From positions 1-48,874 of the forward strand of contig CAIZMI010000018.1 of the NCBI GenBank assembly GCA_903934015.1: a DNA stretch of 48,874 nucleotides, read 5' to 3'. This DNA comes from an uncultured bacterium. GTDB lineage: Bacteria; Patescibacteriota; Andersenbacteria; UBA10190; CAIZMI01. The position numbers were made by a program, and so were the translations under genes. The notes beneath the pieces were generated by a model. That model worked only from the letters and a program-made list of their open reading frames with translations, searched no databases and had not been told where the DNA came from. Positions within the stretch are counted from its first letter, which is position 1, and every line of letters begins with the position of its first letter. Of the stretch, positions 21,101 to 30,510 are shown in pieces.

Positions 21101-22807
21101 CTATTGTACTTCTTCCCAGGAGATGGTTTCGTATTGATCTGATGTCAGAGGAAAGCTTGGTGGAGCGCAATATAGCATATGTGAATCGTAATTAATATTT
21201 CTTATATCATATCCAGAACAATAGTCAGTGCCACTACAAAACCAAGAAAAACCATAGCGAGTATTAGACGCGATCATTCCATAAAGAGTAACCGAGTTAC
21301 GCAAAGAAGTTGGGCCACAATCATTTTTTTTATAGTAATAGCGGCCAACACGACCATATTGCGCAATCAGAGCAGCATCTATGCGTAAATCATTATTGCT
21401 CACAAGACCAATATTGATATTTTTCTGAGCAATTAAACCAATCACATCAGCCCCACCGACTGACCCATCAGAAGAACACGGTACATAAATCGCATCAAGC
21501 ATCGCAGCCGGTGAAGCTGATGGTGATACAGTTGGTGTGGAAATTGGTGTAGCACTTGGTGAAGCTGATGGTGATACAGTTGGTGTGGAAATTGGTGTAG
21601 CACTTGGTGAAGCTGATGGTGTTGCAGCAAAGGCATTAGAAAAAAGCGATTTAAAAATTTGGGCAACTGGAGTTGGTGATGGTGAAACACTCATACCGTA
21701 ATTTGTATAAGTTAGATTATCATTAATTATTATGCTTGCACGAGTAGACTCAACATCAGGAAACCGCGCCGCAGCAATAGTCACCCTGGAATTATTAATC
21801 GTACCGTCAACCCATGCGTCATCTTCCACAAAAATTAAACCATTGGCAGGTATAGAAGAATTTCTTAATAGGGACTCCGTGGTTATCGTCCAAGTACCCC
21901 AACCATTCTCATTGTTTGAGCAACCATGTGGTGGTGACTTAAGTGCAGTTACCTTATAAATATCAACTGTATTATTGTTTTTAAGGACAAGATGATATCC
22001 CTTTTTTCCAGATGGCTCCAAATAAATACCCGAAGCCACTGCTGTTGTTTTCATAACCTGCAAATCCGGAGTAAGGCCTGCAAAATCAACAGCCGGAACT
22101 GACAGTTGCCGCCCAGCAACAAAAACATCTGGCCTGCTGGGTATTGCGGGAAGTGGTAATGGTGACGCGGGAACCGTCGGATCAGCCGGTGACACATGCG
22201 TATGCACACCAAAAGAGGTGTCCTTTGGAGCATCCGGATCAACATATGATCTTTTCGAGCTAGAAACAATATTGTGCGCCAAGCCATCAAATCTAATTCC
22301 ACCATTGGAGTGAATCGGACCAAATATTTCTGTTCCTTCACCAAAACGCACTTCACTATTGGAGGCGACCGCAAACTTAGCCATTGTTGGAATTGCCATC
22401 ATTGTTCGTATCTGTCGTTCTGTTGAAGTGTCACCCGCAACTTGACCGGAGGATTTTATTGTCGTTACTGTCGAACCTAAACTTGGGGCAGTTACCTCGA
22501 GACTAAATTGACCAAGAACGTCACCGTTTTTATCCGCAAACTCATGAACATATGGACCGGCAACGCCCGTGCCATCCTGATAATCCGTTTTTGCGTGCGC
22601 CAAATGCCAGCGGTAGTAATCGTTCCCTGCTTCAGCGATTTGTAGTGCCTGTTCTTTTCTCACGGCCTGGCGCGTTAGTTTTAAATTTAAACTCGCCCAT
22701 GAAAGAAGCGCAGCAACAACAATTATCGCAATGCAACCAAATACCAGTGCCGGTATAATTATTTGACCACTAGAGGCAAAGCGCCTGTTTTTTTGAAATA
22801 TGACCAT
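21101..22807 (-). CDS. PilX-like pilus assembly protein with Ser/Pro/Thr repeats
   Basis: 568 residues from ATG 22807, one base after the stop of the upstream gene; 22828 is an alternative. The N-terminal segment SSGQIIIPALVFGCIAIIVV is a prepilin-like hydrophobic helix. A long extracellular part follows, with repeated adhesin-like strands. Around residues 405-455 lies a linker of SPSASPSATPISTPTV repeats encoded by 48-bp DNA repeats (about 21511-21615). Several Cys appear near the C-terminus. It is the last gene of the type IV pilus operon and probably a minor pilin or surface adhesin exported by the PilB/PilC machine. Confidence 0.75.
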   Translation of the reverse strand: MVIFQKNRRFASSGQIIIPALVFGCIAIIVVAALLSWASLNLKLTRQAVRKEQALQIAEAGNDYYRWHLAHAKTDYQDGTGVAGPYVHEFADKNGDVLGQFSLEVTAPSLGSTVTTIKSSGQVAGDTSTERQIRTMMAIPTMAKFAVASNSEVRFGEGTEIFGPIHSNGGIRFDGLAHNIVSSSKRSYVDPDAPKDTSFGVHTHVSPADPTVPASPLPLPAIPSRPDVFVAGRQLSVPAVDFAGLTPDLQVMKTTAVASGIYLEPSGKKGYHLVLKNNNTVDIYKVTALKSPPHGCSNNENGWGTWTITTESLLRNSSIPANGLIFVEDDAWVDGTINNSRVTIAAARFPDVESTRASIIINDNLTYTNYGMSVSPSPTPVAQIFKSLFSNAFAATPSASPSATPISTPTVSPSASPSATPISTPTVSPSASPAAMLDAIYVPCSSDGSVGGADVIGLIAQKNINIGLVSNNDLRIDAALIAQYGRVGRYYYKKNDCGPTSLRNSVTLYGMIASNTRYGFSWFCSGTDYCSGYDIRNINYDSHMLYCAPPSFPLTSDQYETISWEEVQ

Positions 22808-22808
22808 A

Positions 22809-23429
22809 TTATAAATTGTCTTTAACATTTCTTAGCGCCACCTGTGTTGTTAACGTGATGCGGTCCTGATTTGAATTTCCTGCCCCAATCAGCAATGTTA
22901 ATTTTACCAGCCTTATGGCAGTAATATCTAATGGCTGTGAAAGAGCCGCTGTTTGTCCATCATAACTACGATTGTAGTATTGAAAAATTGGAGTCCCGAC
23001 ATCATTGTATATGCCATGTACGACTACTGAAAATTTTTCATTTGCCGGAAGATATGTTTGCGGATTACCGGTTGGAACAATCACACCCTTTTTAAGATCC
23101 GTGCCATCAAGATAATACCGAATCCGCTCAGCAAGGCCATCCTGATTAATATCACGAAAAAAAATCATACTATTATTCGTGGCACTTTCGATCGCGTAGG
23201 CCCCGGTTCCGGAAGACGTCACAGACCGTACTTCCGAAGAAAATTTCTGCATCGTTCGTCTCGCTTCGTCTTGAATAATGTTGGTATTATAGAAAAAACG
23301 ACCATAAGTAAACACGTTTACTTGTAGCCTTGTAAGAGGAATCAGAATAATTAAAATAACTCCAATTGTTACCATTATCTCCATTAATGTGTAACCGCTA
23401 TTTTTTTGCGGGGAATTAACTATTTTCAT
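22809..23429 (-). CDS. Prepilin-like protein, PilW/PilJ type
   Basis: 206 residues from ATG 23429, which overlaps the previous stop in an ATGA; the track start at 23459 is longer. A class III signal is present: KNSGYTLMEIMVTIGVILII, with cleavage expected after Gly and Glu at mature position 5. A short globular domain with RDINQDGLAERIRYYLDG follows. It is a likely minor pilin processed by a PilD-type peptidase that is not in this window. Translational coupling by ATGA supports its place in the operon. Confidence 0.8.
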   Translation of the reverse strand: MKIVNSPQKNSGYTLMEIMVTIGVILIILIPLTRLQVNVFTYGRFFYNTNIIQDEARRTMQKFSSEVRSVTSSGTGAYAIESATNNSMIFFRDINQDGLAERIRYYLDGTDLKKGVIVPTGNPQTYLPANEKFSVVVHGIYNDVGTPIFQYYNRSYDGQTAALSQPLDITAIRLVKLTLLIGAGNSNQDRITLTTQVALRNVKDNL

Positions 23430-24778
23430 TTGGCCAAAGTTATGTTTACTCCTTGCCACGAATTACTCACCTCGACATCTCCCTCGAACGGTAAATATCC
23501 ATCAGCCGAAACAACAATATGATAGATTGCCGGCTCTAAGCCGAGATACAAAGTTCGATCGGTTGGTGCGCAACCTAGAGAAGCAGTAACAGGCAGTAAA
23601 TCTTTTGTCACAACAACACTGGCGTTTGGAATAATTAATCCCGTAACAACATCTTTAACGTCAACTAGAATACTATATGTAGGATCCGCGCCATCTGCCC
23701 TAATCACGATCACTTCTTTTTGTTCCGAACCGGACAATAAATTAATCGGCAAATCAGCAAAATATCTAATATACCCTAATACTCCCGCCACCGGTTCTAA
23801 TGTATAATTTCCCCACTCCATATCAGGCAAAACCAGCTCCCCATTACTACCAACAGTAATTACTTCGGAATATTTTGGAGTATCCGGTTCAGTACCGATT
23901 AATTTTGCGCCAGTCAGCGTAAAACCAGTACCCGAAAGACCATTACAACTTTCATCTATCGCGGAAATTGTGAGAGAACCAACCTTATCAATTGAAAAAC
24001 TTACCTGAGTCGCTTGCTTGGCAATAACAGTTGCGTTTGTTTTTACGGGATGCGGATTGGCAATAGTTGTCGGATATGTTTGTTCTGAAGAGTACCCTTC
24101 CTTGGTAACGGTAATTTCGTAAGCTTCTACACCAGGCGGAACATCAATCAAAGAAAACTCCCCGGCATTATTAGTAGTTTCATCAATATCAATCGCGGGG
24201 TTTACTTGTGAATTTATTATATGCACATTCGCAGCCACGACAGGCAACCCGTTCGCGTCAAACACTCTTACAAAAACAGCACCGTTGTTTGATGTAAGCT
24301 CCATGGATCTCGGCGCCACATAGGATGCGATAAAAAATGGTTCAAATTTCTTGCAAGCACTACAAGACACATCTAATTGCACCAATTTATAATCAGCCGG
24401 ACTTAAGTCATTAGGGGTTCCCCCTATCGTCCCGTCAAAAGCATCATCAATATTTCTAATAGTTGTTGCTACTGAATATGTAATACCTGAACGGGTCAGT
24501 GTTTGAGTACGAGGAATTTTCCCGGCCGGCACGCCATTAACAATACCAACGTCGGCATATGGCAAATTGCGAATTATTTCTAACTGTTCATTTGCCAAGG
24601 CAATTCCCGCGATTTTTTGTTTTGTCGTTCCAATCAATACGTAAACGGCACTATATGTTTGATAGACACCAACGGCAATAACAATAAAAACCGTGACACC
24701 AATCAGTGTTTCCAATAACGAGAAACCAAAGTTTTTTGATTTGTTTTCTTGATTATCGTGCAAGACTTGTTTATGCAT
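23426..24778 (-). CDS. Prepilin-like protein, PilV type, with carboxypeptidase-regulatory-like domains
   Basis: 450 residues. The signal NFGFSLLETLIGVTVFIVIA is a class III prepilin leader (cleavage after Gly, Glu at +5). A conserved pilin-like N-domain contains CSAC (redox or metal pair). After it come three beta-sandwich-like repeats of the CarboxypepD_reg/SpaA type, for example NNAGEFSLIDVPPGVEAYEI and GLEPAIYHIVVSADGYLPFE. The protein would present Ig-like modules on the pilus tip. It overlaps the next gene by ATGA. Confidence 0.8.
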   Translation of the reverse strand: MHKQVLHDNQENKSKNFGFSLLETLIGVTVFIVIAVGVYQTYSAVYVLIGTTKQKIAGIALANEQLEIIRNLPYADVGIVNGVPAGKIPRTQTLTRSGITYSVATTIRNIDDAFDGTIGGTPNDLSPADYKLVQLDVSCSACKKFEPFFIASYVAPRSMELTSNNGAVFVRVFDANGLPVVAANVHIINSQVNPAIDIDETTNNAGEFSLIDVPPGVEAYEITVTKEGYSSEQTYPTTIANPHPVKTNATVIAKQATQVSFSIDKVGSLTISAIDESCNGLSGTGFTLTGAKLIGTEPDTPKYSEVITVGSNGELVLPDMEWGNYTLEPVAGVLGYIRYFADLPINLLSGSEQKEVIVIRADGADPTYSILVDVKDVVTGLIIPNASVVVTKDLLPVTASLGCAPTDRTLYLGLEPAIYHIVVSADGYLPFEGDVEVSNSWQGVNITLAK

Positions 24779-24786
24779 ACGCAGTC

Positions 24787-25086
24787 TTAATTCCTATTAC
24801 CAGGCACTGGCGATATCGCCGTAATTGGTTTGCTGTTCGGCACATTCTGTATTACACGTTCCCTTTGTCTGGAAATAAAGTAGTTCATTCCATCTTTATC
24901 TAATAATGGCATTTTAGTATCAACCCCTGATGTGTCGTTAAGTCGTTCAGTCTCATAATTTAACAAGAAGTAATAACCTCCAACCAAAATAACCGCCACT
25001 ACCAAGCAAACAAGCGCCCCAACAACCATAATAAAAAAGTTTGAACCAGCAGATCTTTTATTTATTTCATTAAATTTAATCTTCAT
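24787..25086 (-). CDS. Single-span membrane protein in pilus operon (99 aa)
   Basis: 99 residues: a short cytoplasmic start, a membrane helix at about 18-43 (FFIMVVGALVCLVVAVILVG) and a 55-residue outside tail ending in Pro/Asn. The start overlaps the pilO stop in an ATGA. Position and size fit a PilP-like or accessory alignment protein, but I see no PilP motif. Confidence 0.6.
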   Translation of the reverse strand: MKIKFNEINKRSAGSNFFIMVVGALVCLVVAVILVGGYYFLLNYETERLNDTSGVDTKMPLLDKDGMNYFISRQRERVIQNVPNSKPITAISPVPGNRN

Positions 25087-25640
25087 TCTTTTGATGCAAT
25101 ATCAATAATAATTGTACCAAGCGTCCCATCCGCCAACATCTTGCCGTCCGGCGTGGCTACCTGTGCGGATACCACTCTTAATAAATAAGGGAGTTTGTTT
25201 ACTTCTTTTATAAAACTAATCACCGAACTCAGACCACCAGCAATATTTAATTTATATCTGATACTCGGCGTTGTGTATTTTACCTCACCGGAAACATCCC
25301 GCTGAGTTACCACCTCAACCGTTTGCGTAACTTGCGTTCTCACAGCCAATTCATCTAGAGCCTGAACAAAATAGGCAATATTTTGCTTAGTAGGTCGTAC
25401 TTCAAAAAGTAATACTCTTTCATTCTTAGTGGAATTATAATCATCCGTTAATCTACGATAACGCTTACCCGTTACCGGATCAGACAAATCCAATATTTCA
25501 TTTTTTACACCAATAATGTTATTTATAATGATATGCCCAAAAACCAATAGGCCTGAAGTTGCTATAATTCCCAAAATTGAAACCACTGCCCCAATTCGCA
25601 AGACATTATTGGATAAAATTAGTTTCGTTTTATTTGTCAT
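25083..25640 (-). CDS. pilO: PilO-like type IV pilus alignment protein
   Basis: 185 residues: an N-terminal membrane helix (about 15-38), a coiled segment, and a periplasm-type alpha/beta domain with repeats like IAYFVQALDELAVRTQVTQT and ISFIKEVNKLPYLLRV, typical of the PilO ferredoxin-like fold. It pairs with PilN in the inner-membrane alignment complex. It follows pilMN with a 45-residue ORF in between; the ORF stop and the pilO start overlap as TCATGA. Identification rests on topology, fold pattern and gene order. Confidence 0.75.
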   Translation of the reverse strand: MTNKTKLILSNNVLRIGAVVSILGIIATSGLLVFGHIIINNIIGVKNEILDLSDPVTGKRYRRLTDDYNSTKNERVLLFEVRPTKQNIAYFVQALDELAVRTQVTQTVEVVTQRDVSGEVKYTTPSIRYKLNIAGGLSSVISFIKEVNKLPYLLRVVSAQVATPDGKMLADGTLGTIIIDIASKE

Positions 25641-25774
25641 GATTTTGTTGCATCCCCATTATACCAACCAACCAAATACTCTGTCTTAATCGATTGTCGG
25701 TGCTTGAGATAAAAAAATAAACATCTTATCGCTTCTTTTGCTTGAATATTATTTTTTGCAGTATCAATAAACAT
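25637..25774 (-). CDS. 45-aa ORF between pilMN and pilO, too short for the ORF track
   Basis: ATG 25774 to TGA 25637, with the stop overlapping the pilO start codon. The product begins MFIDTAKNNIQAKEAIRCLF and continues FYLKHRQSIKTEYLVGWYNG, a soluble basic mini-protein. The coupling and the filled gap in an otherwise gapless operon argue for a real gene. No family recognised. Confidence 0.55.
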   Translation of the reverse strand: MFIDTAKNNIQAKEAIRCLFFYLKHRQSIKTEYLVGWYNGDATKS

Positions 25775-25785
25775 GACGTTTTGTA

Positions 25786-27483
25786 TTACTTGGCATATTC
25801 ATCATGAGTTACCTTGACTTTTAAGGTAACAATAAAAGAAGAATTCGTCGCGCGATCGATATTTGTTAACGGCGAATCAATCTCAACAACATCAGAACGC
25901 GCTCTCAATATTTTTTCGAAATTCAGTATCTCAGAACGAGTAGATGCCACCCCGCTAATTTGTACAATCGCCGGATCTCCAACTTTTGTCGGACTAAGCG
26001 CTTTTAAATCCTCAATTTTTATTCCCACCGGAGCAGTGCGCGTCAAATCATCAACAAGAAAAATAATGTCAGCTCTTAAGCTGTCGAAACTTTTAAGCAA
26101 GACTATTTCATCATTGGCCAATTTTGTCTCATTTTTAAATCGATCAAACTCATCAGCCGGAAAAGTACTAGAAAATACTTTCTTTTCAAATTCAACCAAT
26201 GAATTTCGATGTTCAATGTTCGTAAACCAATAAGAAGCCCCGACAGTGATTAAAAAGATAATTAATGCAATAAACATACTACAAATAGAATAGAACAACT
26301 GAAATGACCAATATTCATATTGGGTTCGAGTATCTTGTGGCAAAAGATTCAAACCAGAACTGACAATTTTTGATTTTGTTCCACGAATAGCCAATCCTAC
26401 GGTACTGGCAAAGGATTCCTTACGTTTAGTAAAATCATCCTTATCAGCAACACTGTAAGCATCAGAATATACCAAATCCTTATTGACAAATGGATCACCT
26501 GGAGTAACCAAATAACCTGTATTGTTACGCATATAATCGATAAAATCTGCAGCCAATGCCGTCCCTCCTGAAACAATTAATTGCTTAACCGGACGACCGG
26601 TGTGTTGTTCGTGAAACTTTGCCGCCTTAGAAACCTCAGAAACAAAAAGCCTTAACTGATTTTCCATAATATTTTTATTTTCTCCGAAAGGAGCAAATAC
26701 GCCCTTTGCAATTTTTTGATTTTCTGCCTCTTCAAATGATACTTTAAGATTTTCCGCAATTATCTGAGTAATATGCGAACCGCCAATGGGAACACTCACG
26801 TAACCATGCACCATCTCTCGCTCAATAATTGTTATAGTTGAAGACCATGCGCCGACATCTAGAATAATAATTGGATCATCACAGGGTTTCATTAAGCTTC
26901 TAATTAAAGCAAGTGAATCCAATTCAAACACAACTGGTTTTAACCCGATTTCCGAAAGTATACTCATGTAATTATTAACCATCGTTTTCGGAGCAGCTGT
27001 AAAAATGACGTGATGACCATTTTCCCGTGACCGATGAAAACGAATATCGGTATACATATCATTTATTTTTATTGGCAACTCACTCTCCGCCTCAAACGGA
27101 AGAGCAGCAATAACCTGCTTCTCCGAAAGTGCCACCGGAAATTCAAAAGGCCTCAGATACACCGAGGCTTCGGGAAAAGAAGAAACAATATATTTTGTTA
27201 TTATTGGTCGTGGCCGTGCCTTTGATAAAAGCTCCTGAATTGTTTTTTTTAGTAATTCAGAATTTTTAACTTCACCACGATAGATAACATTCGGAGGCAA
27301 ATCGATAATACTGTGAGACTGCATAATAAACTTCCCATTTTTAAAACTAATCTCCACCGCCTTAATGGAAGCATCCGAAAAATCTAAACCAAACGCGTGT
27401 TTGATAGGAAAATAATTGACCGTTTTTTTTGGTTTAGGTGAAACGATTGGACCTTCTTTCTTTTTTCGGAAAAATAAATTCAT
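25786..27483 (-). CDS. pilM: PilM-PilN fusion, type IV pilus assembly
   Basis: 565 residues from ATG 27483; the track start at 27504 overlaps pilC. Residues 1-370 are the actin-like ATPase PilM: FGLDFSDASIKAVEI (phosphate 1), FPEASVYLRPFEFP, IIILDVGAWSSTITIIE, and VSGGTALAADFIDYM. A membrane helix follows around 405-425, then a PilN-like coiled and periplasmic-type domain to the end. In most bacteria these are two genes. The fusion joins the cytoplasmic ring to the inner-membrane alignment complex. Confidence 0.85.
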   Translation of the reverse strand: MNLFFRKKKEGPIVSPKPKKTVNYFPIKHAFGLDFSDASIKAVEISFKNGKFIMQSHSIIDLPPNVIYRGEVKNSELLKKTIQELLSKARPRPIITKYIVSSFPEASVYLRPFEFPVALSEKQVIAALPFEAESELPIKINDMYTDIRFHRSRENGHHVIFTAAPKTMVNNYMSILSEIGLKPVVFELDSLALIRSLMKPCDDPIIILDVGAWSSTITIIEREMVHGYVSVPIGGSHITQIIAENLKVSFEEAENQKIAKGVFAPFGENKNIMENQLRLFVSEVSKAAKFHEQHTGRPVKQLIVSGGTALAADFIDYMRNNTGYLVTPGDPFVNKDLVYSDAYSVADKDDFTKRKESFASTVGLAIRGTKSKIVSSGLNLLPQDTRTQYEYWSFQLFYSICSMFIALIIFLITVGASYWFTNIEHRNSLVEFEKKVFSSTFPADEFDRFKNETKLANDEIVLLKSFDSLRADIIFLVDDLTRTAPVGIKIEDLKALSPTKVGDPAIVQISGVASTRSEILNFEKILRARSDVVEIDSPLTNIDRATNSSFIVTLKVKVTHDEYAK

Positions 27484-27496
27484 ATAGACAAGACCA

Positions 27497-28711
27497 TTAA
27501 ACAATCGACTGTGACATCTGATAAATTGGCATCAAAACCGCGAACACAATACCGCCAACAACAATACCAACTGTAACCAACATGATCGGTTCAATTAACT
27601 GGGCCATATTTTTTGTCGCCTTATTCACTTCTCCCTCATAAAACTTCGCTAAATACATTAATACGTCGCCAAGTTTTCCCGACTCTTCACCAACTTCAAT
27701 CATATCCACTTCCATTGGTGGAAAAAGCTTGTGATAAGGTCGAATAATCGAACTGAATTGTTCTCCGCGTTTAACACCGGCAATTGCCACCTTAATTGCT
27801 TCCTTATAACGAATGTTTCCTAAAACGTCCGACGTAATAGCAAGCGCGTCGATAATGGGAATACCCGAATGAACCAATGAACTCATTGCGCGATTCATGC
27901 GGGCCAAATTAACCATTTTCACAATTTTTCCGAAAACCGGTACGACCAACATAAAATAATGCAGATACGGCCGTAACGGTTTACTCCTCAAGACAAGCAA
28001 CCCCAAAACAGCAAGAACGAGACCGGCAGGAACAACAATCAAGATATAGCTGGTTAAAAAATTAGAAACCGCCAGAAATATTTTTGTTGGCAATGGCAAT
28101 TCCATATCAAATGATTCAACAATAGTAGTCATTTGTGGCAACACCATCACCGACATTAAAACACCAACAACAATCATGACGGAAAAAATTAAAGCCGGAT
28201 AAGTAAGCGCTCCTTTTACCCGAGAAAGTAAATTCCTATCATGCTCAAGTTGTGTGGCTAACTGATCAAGGCTTTCTGCCAACGCACCGCCCGCTTCTCC
28301 CCATTGCACCATGGCCACATAACGTTTTGTAAAAACTGTTGGGTGCTTACCTAACGATGAAGCCAACGATTCACCCTTTCGTACAGATGTCAAAACATCT
28401 TGCGTCACTTTTTTCAAATATTTAGATGCGGTTTGACGAGAAATTATATCCAACGACCGATCAACAGTAACACCTGAACGTAACAATAAAGCCAAATGAC
28501 GAGTAAGCATCACCCTTTCCAGCGCACCAACCTTATTCATAAAACCTGAGATTCGAGCAAGAATCGAAGGTTTTCCACTTGCCGGTTTTACGCCGGTAAT
28601 TAGCAAACCATCAGTCCGCAGACGCTGAACAGCTTCGCGCATACTATAAGCCTCAACCGTCCCATGGAGGGTTTTCCCTTTATTATCAGAAGCGGTATAT
28701 TCGAAAATCAT
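27497..28711 (-). CDS. pilC: Type II secretion/type IV pilus platform protein PilC
   Basis: 404 residues from ATG 28711 (MIFEYTASDNKGKTLHG), one base after the pilB stop; the track start at 28729 is too long. Two GspF domains are visible, for example LERVMLTRHLALLLRSGVTV and MNRAMSSLVHSGIPIIDALA, each followed by GEQ/GE-S-SLASSL/FSSII blocks. Three membrane segments are present, with the last at the C-terminus (LVTVGIVVGGIVFAVLMPIY). This is the inner-membrane platform on which PilB acts. Confidence 0.93.
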   Translation of the reverse strand: MIFEYTASDNKGKTLHGTVEAYSMREAVQRLRTDGLLITGVKPASGKPSILARISGFMNKVGALERVMLTRHLALLLRSGVTVDRSLDIISRQTASKYLKKVTQDVLTSVRKGESLASSLGKHPTVFTKRYVAMVQWGEAGGALAESLDQLATQLEHDRNLLSRVKGALTYPALIFSVMIVVGVLMSVMVLPQMTTIVESFDMELPLPTKIFLAVSNFLTSYILIVVPAGLVLAVLGLLVLRSKPLRPYLHYFMLVVPVFGKIVKMVNLARMNRAMSSLVHSGIPIIDALAITSDVLGNIRYKEAIKVAIAGVKRGEQFSSIIRPYHKLFPPMEVDMIEVGEESGKLGDVLMYLAKFYEGEVNKATKNMAQLIEPIMLVTVGIVVGGIVFAVLMPIYQMSQSIV

Positions 28712-28712
28712 A

Positions 28713-30404
28713 TTAATCCTGCGCCACACGCATTACCTCATCAAAAGTTGTCACACCCTGAAACACTTTGGCCGCCCCATCTTCCAACATAGTAGTCATG
28801 CCTTTGGCGCGCGCCACTTTTTTAATTTCTTCCCCTGAAGCCTTTTCCGAAACCAGCCGTTTAATATCTTCATCCATTACCAAAATTTCGTATACTCCAA
28901 CACGTCCTTTAAATCCAGAACCATTACAGACAGGACAACCTTTACCCTGAAAAACACGCGATCTTTTTTTTACATCCGCCTGAACAACACTATTCGCCGG
29001 CAACATTTTACTCATCATTTCACGCTGATTCTCCGGAAAAGGCACACTCATCAGGCACTGCTGACAAATTCTACGCACAAGACGCTGACCAATTGCAACG
29101 TTTACGGAACTGGCAACCAAAAATGGTTCAACACCCATATCCAGAAGGCGTGGCAATGTTGTCGGCGCGTCATTAGTGTGCAAAGTAGATAACACCAAAT
29201 GGCCGGTAAGAGCGGCATTAACCGCGATTGCCGCTGTTTCGGCATCACGAATTTCACCAACCATTACAATATCCGGATCTTGCCGTAAAATTGAGCGAAG
29301 ACCGTCCGCAAAAGTAAGATTCGTCTGCGCATTAATTTGCACCTGATTTACGCCGTCCATCAGATATTCCACAGGATCCTCAATTGTCGTAATATTTACT
29401 TCCCGCGTATTAAGAGTTTTAAGAATAGCATAAAGAGTTGTTGTTTTTCCGGACCCCGTCGGGCCAGTCGACAAAATCATACCATGCGGTCGCATAATGG
29501 CTTCACGCATTTTTTTATAATCTTCCTTTCCAAATCCCAAATCCTCTAACGTGTAGCGACTTCCTTTTTTTGAAAGCAACCGCATAACAATTTTTTCTCC
29601 ATAAACAGTCGGTAACACGCTAACGCGAACATCCAACTCTTCCTCGCCGACATCGATACGAATTTTGCCGTCCTGCGCGGCAAAATGCTCGTCTGTTCGA
29701 AGTCTCGCCAACACCTTTACGCGCGCCACAATCAGTTTATAAATTTCTTTGGTAATCGGTACCACATCTTGCAATACGCCATCAACACGAAAACGCACCG
29801 CCACTTCTTTATCAAACGGCTCAAAATGAATATCAGATGTCACTGTTTGGTATGCATATTTAATAATCGTATCGACAATACGAATAATCGGTACCTCTTC
29901 CATTGTTGAATTATCGGCTTTCTTACCTGCTTCCTTAACGTCCTTACGCAACATTTCTTCAAACTCTTCATTTATGCCTCGCTGGTAATAACGCAAGGCT
30001 TCGCTAATCGCTCTATCGGTGGTAAGCGCGACCTCAATCGGTGTTTCAATACTGCGTGAAATGGCATTAATTGTTTCTGGATCTTGCGGTTCAACTGTTG
30101 CCAAAAACGCCTTCCCATCACGCAAATCATACAAAACTAACCGTTTGTGACGAGCAAGAGTCTCAGGAACTTTTCGAACGATATTATTATCAAGAATCTT
30201 CTCCCGCAAATTCACAAACGGCATACCGTAAGAATCCGCGATTAAAACACCAAGTTTTAAATCATCCACAAACCCTTGATCAACAACATACTCCTGCAAC
30301 GGTCTGTGTGATCGTTTTGCCTGTTCAACCGCCGCCTCAAAAGTCGGGGCATCAATAATGCCGTTAGCGATAAGTATTTGCTTTAACTGTTCATCGGCAA
30401 TCAT
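28713..30404 (-). CDS. pilB: Type IV pilus assembly ATPase PilB
   Basis: 563 residues: a GspE N-terminal domain (1-140), a linker, then the hexameric ATPase. Walker A is STGPTGSGKTTTLYA near residue 320, the Asp box is VRVSVLP, and Walker B is DPDIVMVGEIRDAETAA. A tetracysteine zinc site follows: CQQC and CPVCNGSGFKGR. It powers pilus extension. No PilT retraction ATPase is in the window. First gene of the pilus operon; no Shine-Dalgarno is obvious. Confidence 0.95.
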   Translation of the reverse strand: MIADEQLKQILIANGIIDAPTFEAAVEQAKRSHRPLQEYVVDQGFVDDLKLGVLIADSYGMPFVNLREKILDNNIVRKVPETLARHKRLVLYDLRDGKAFLATVEPQDPETINAISRSIETPIEVALTTDRAISEALRYYQRGINEEFEEMLRKDVKEAGKKADNSTMEEVPIIRIVDTIIKYAYQTVTSDIHFEPFDKEVAVRFRVDGVLQDVVPITKEIYKLIVARVKVLARLRTDEHFAAQDGKIRIDVGEEELDVRVSVLPTVYGEKIVMRLLSKKGSRYTLEDLGFGKEDYKKMREAIMRPHGMILSTGPTGSGKTTTLYAILKTLNTREVNITTIEDPVEYLMDGVNQVQINAQTNLTFADGLRSILRQDPDIVMVGEIRDAETAAIAVNAALTGHLVLSTLHTNDAPTTLPRLLDMGVEPFLVASSVNVAIGQRLVRRICQQCLMSVPFPENQREMMSKMLPANSVVQADVKKRSRVFQGKGCPVCNGSGFKGRVGVYEILVMDEDIKRLVSEKASGEEIKKVARAKGMTTMLEDGAAKVFQGVTTFDEVMRVAQD

Positions 30405-30465
30405 TGTTTGTGTCTTCTACATCTTACAACAAAACTCCTCTACAAAGAAGTCTGTCTGCGCACAG

Positions 30466-30503
30466 CTTCCCTCCCTTCCTCAAGGGAGGGCGAGGGTGGG
30501 TTT
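30466..30503 (+). repeat. Palindromic repeat, copy D
   Basis: CTTCCCTCCCTTCCTCAAGGGAGGGCGAGGGTGGGTTT, same family as the copies around the DUF559 gene. Confidence 0.7.
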
Positions 30504-30510
30504 TATCCGT

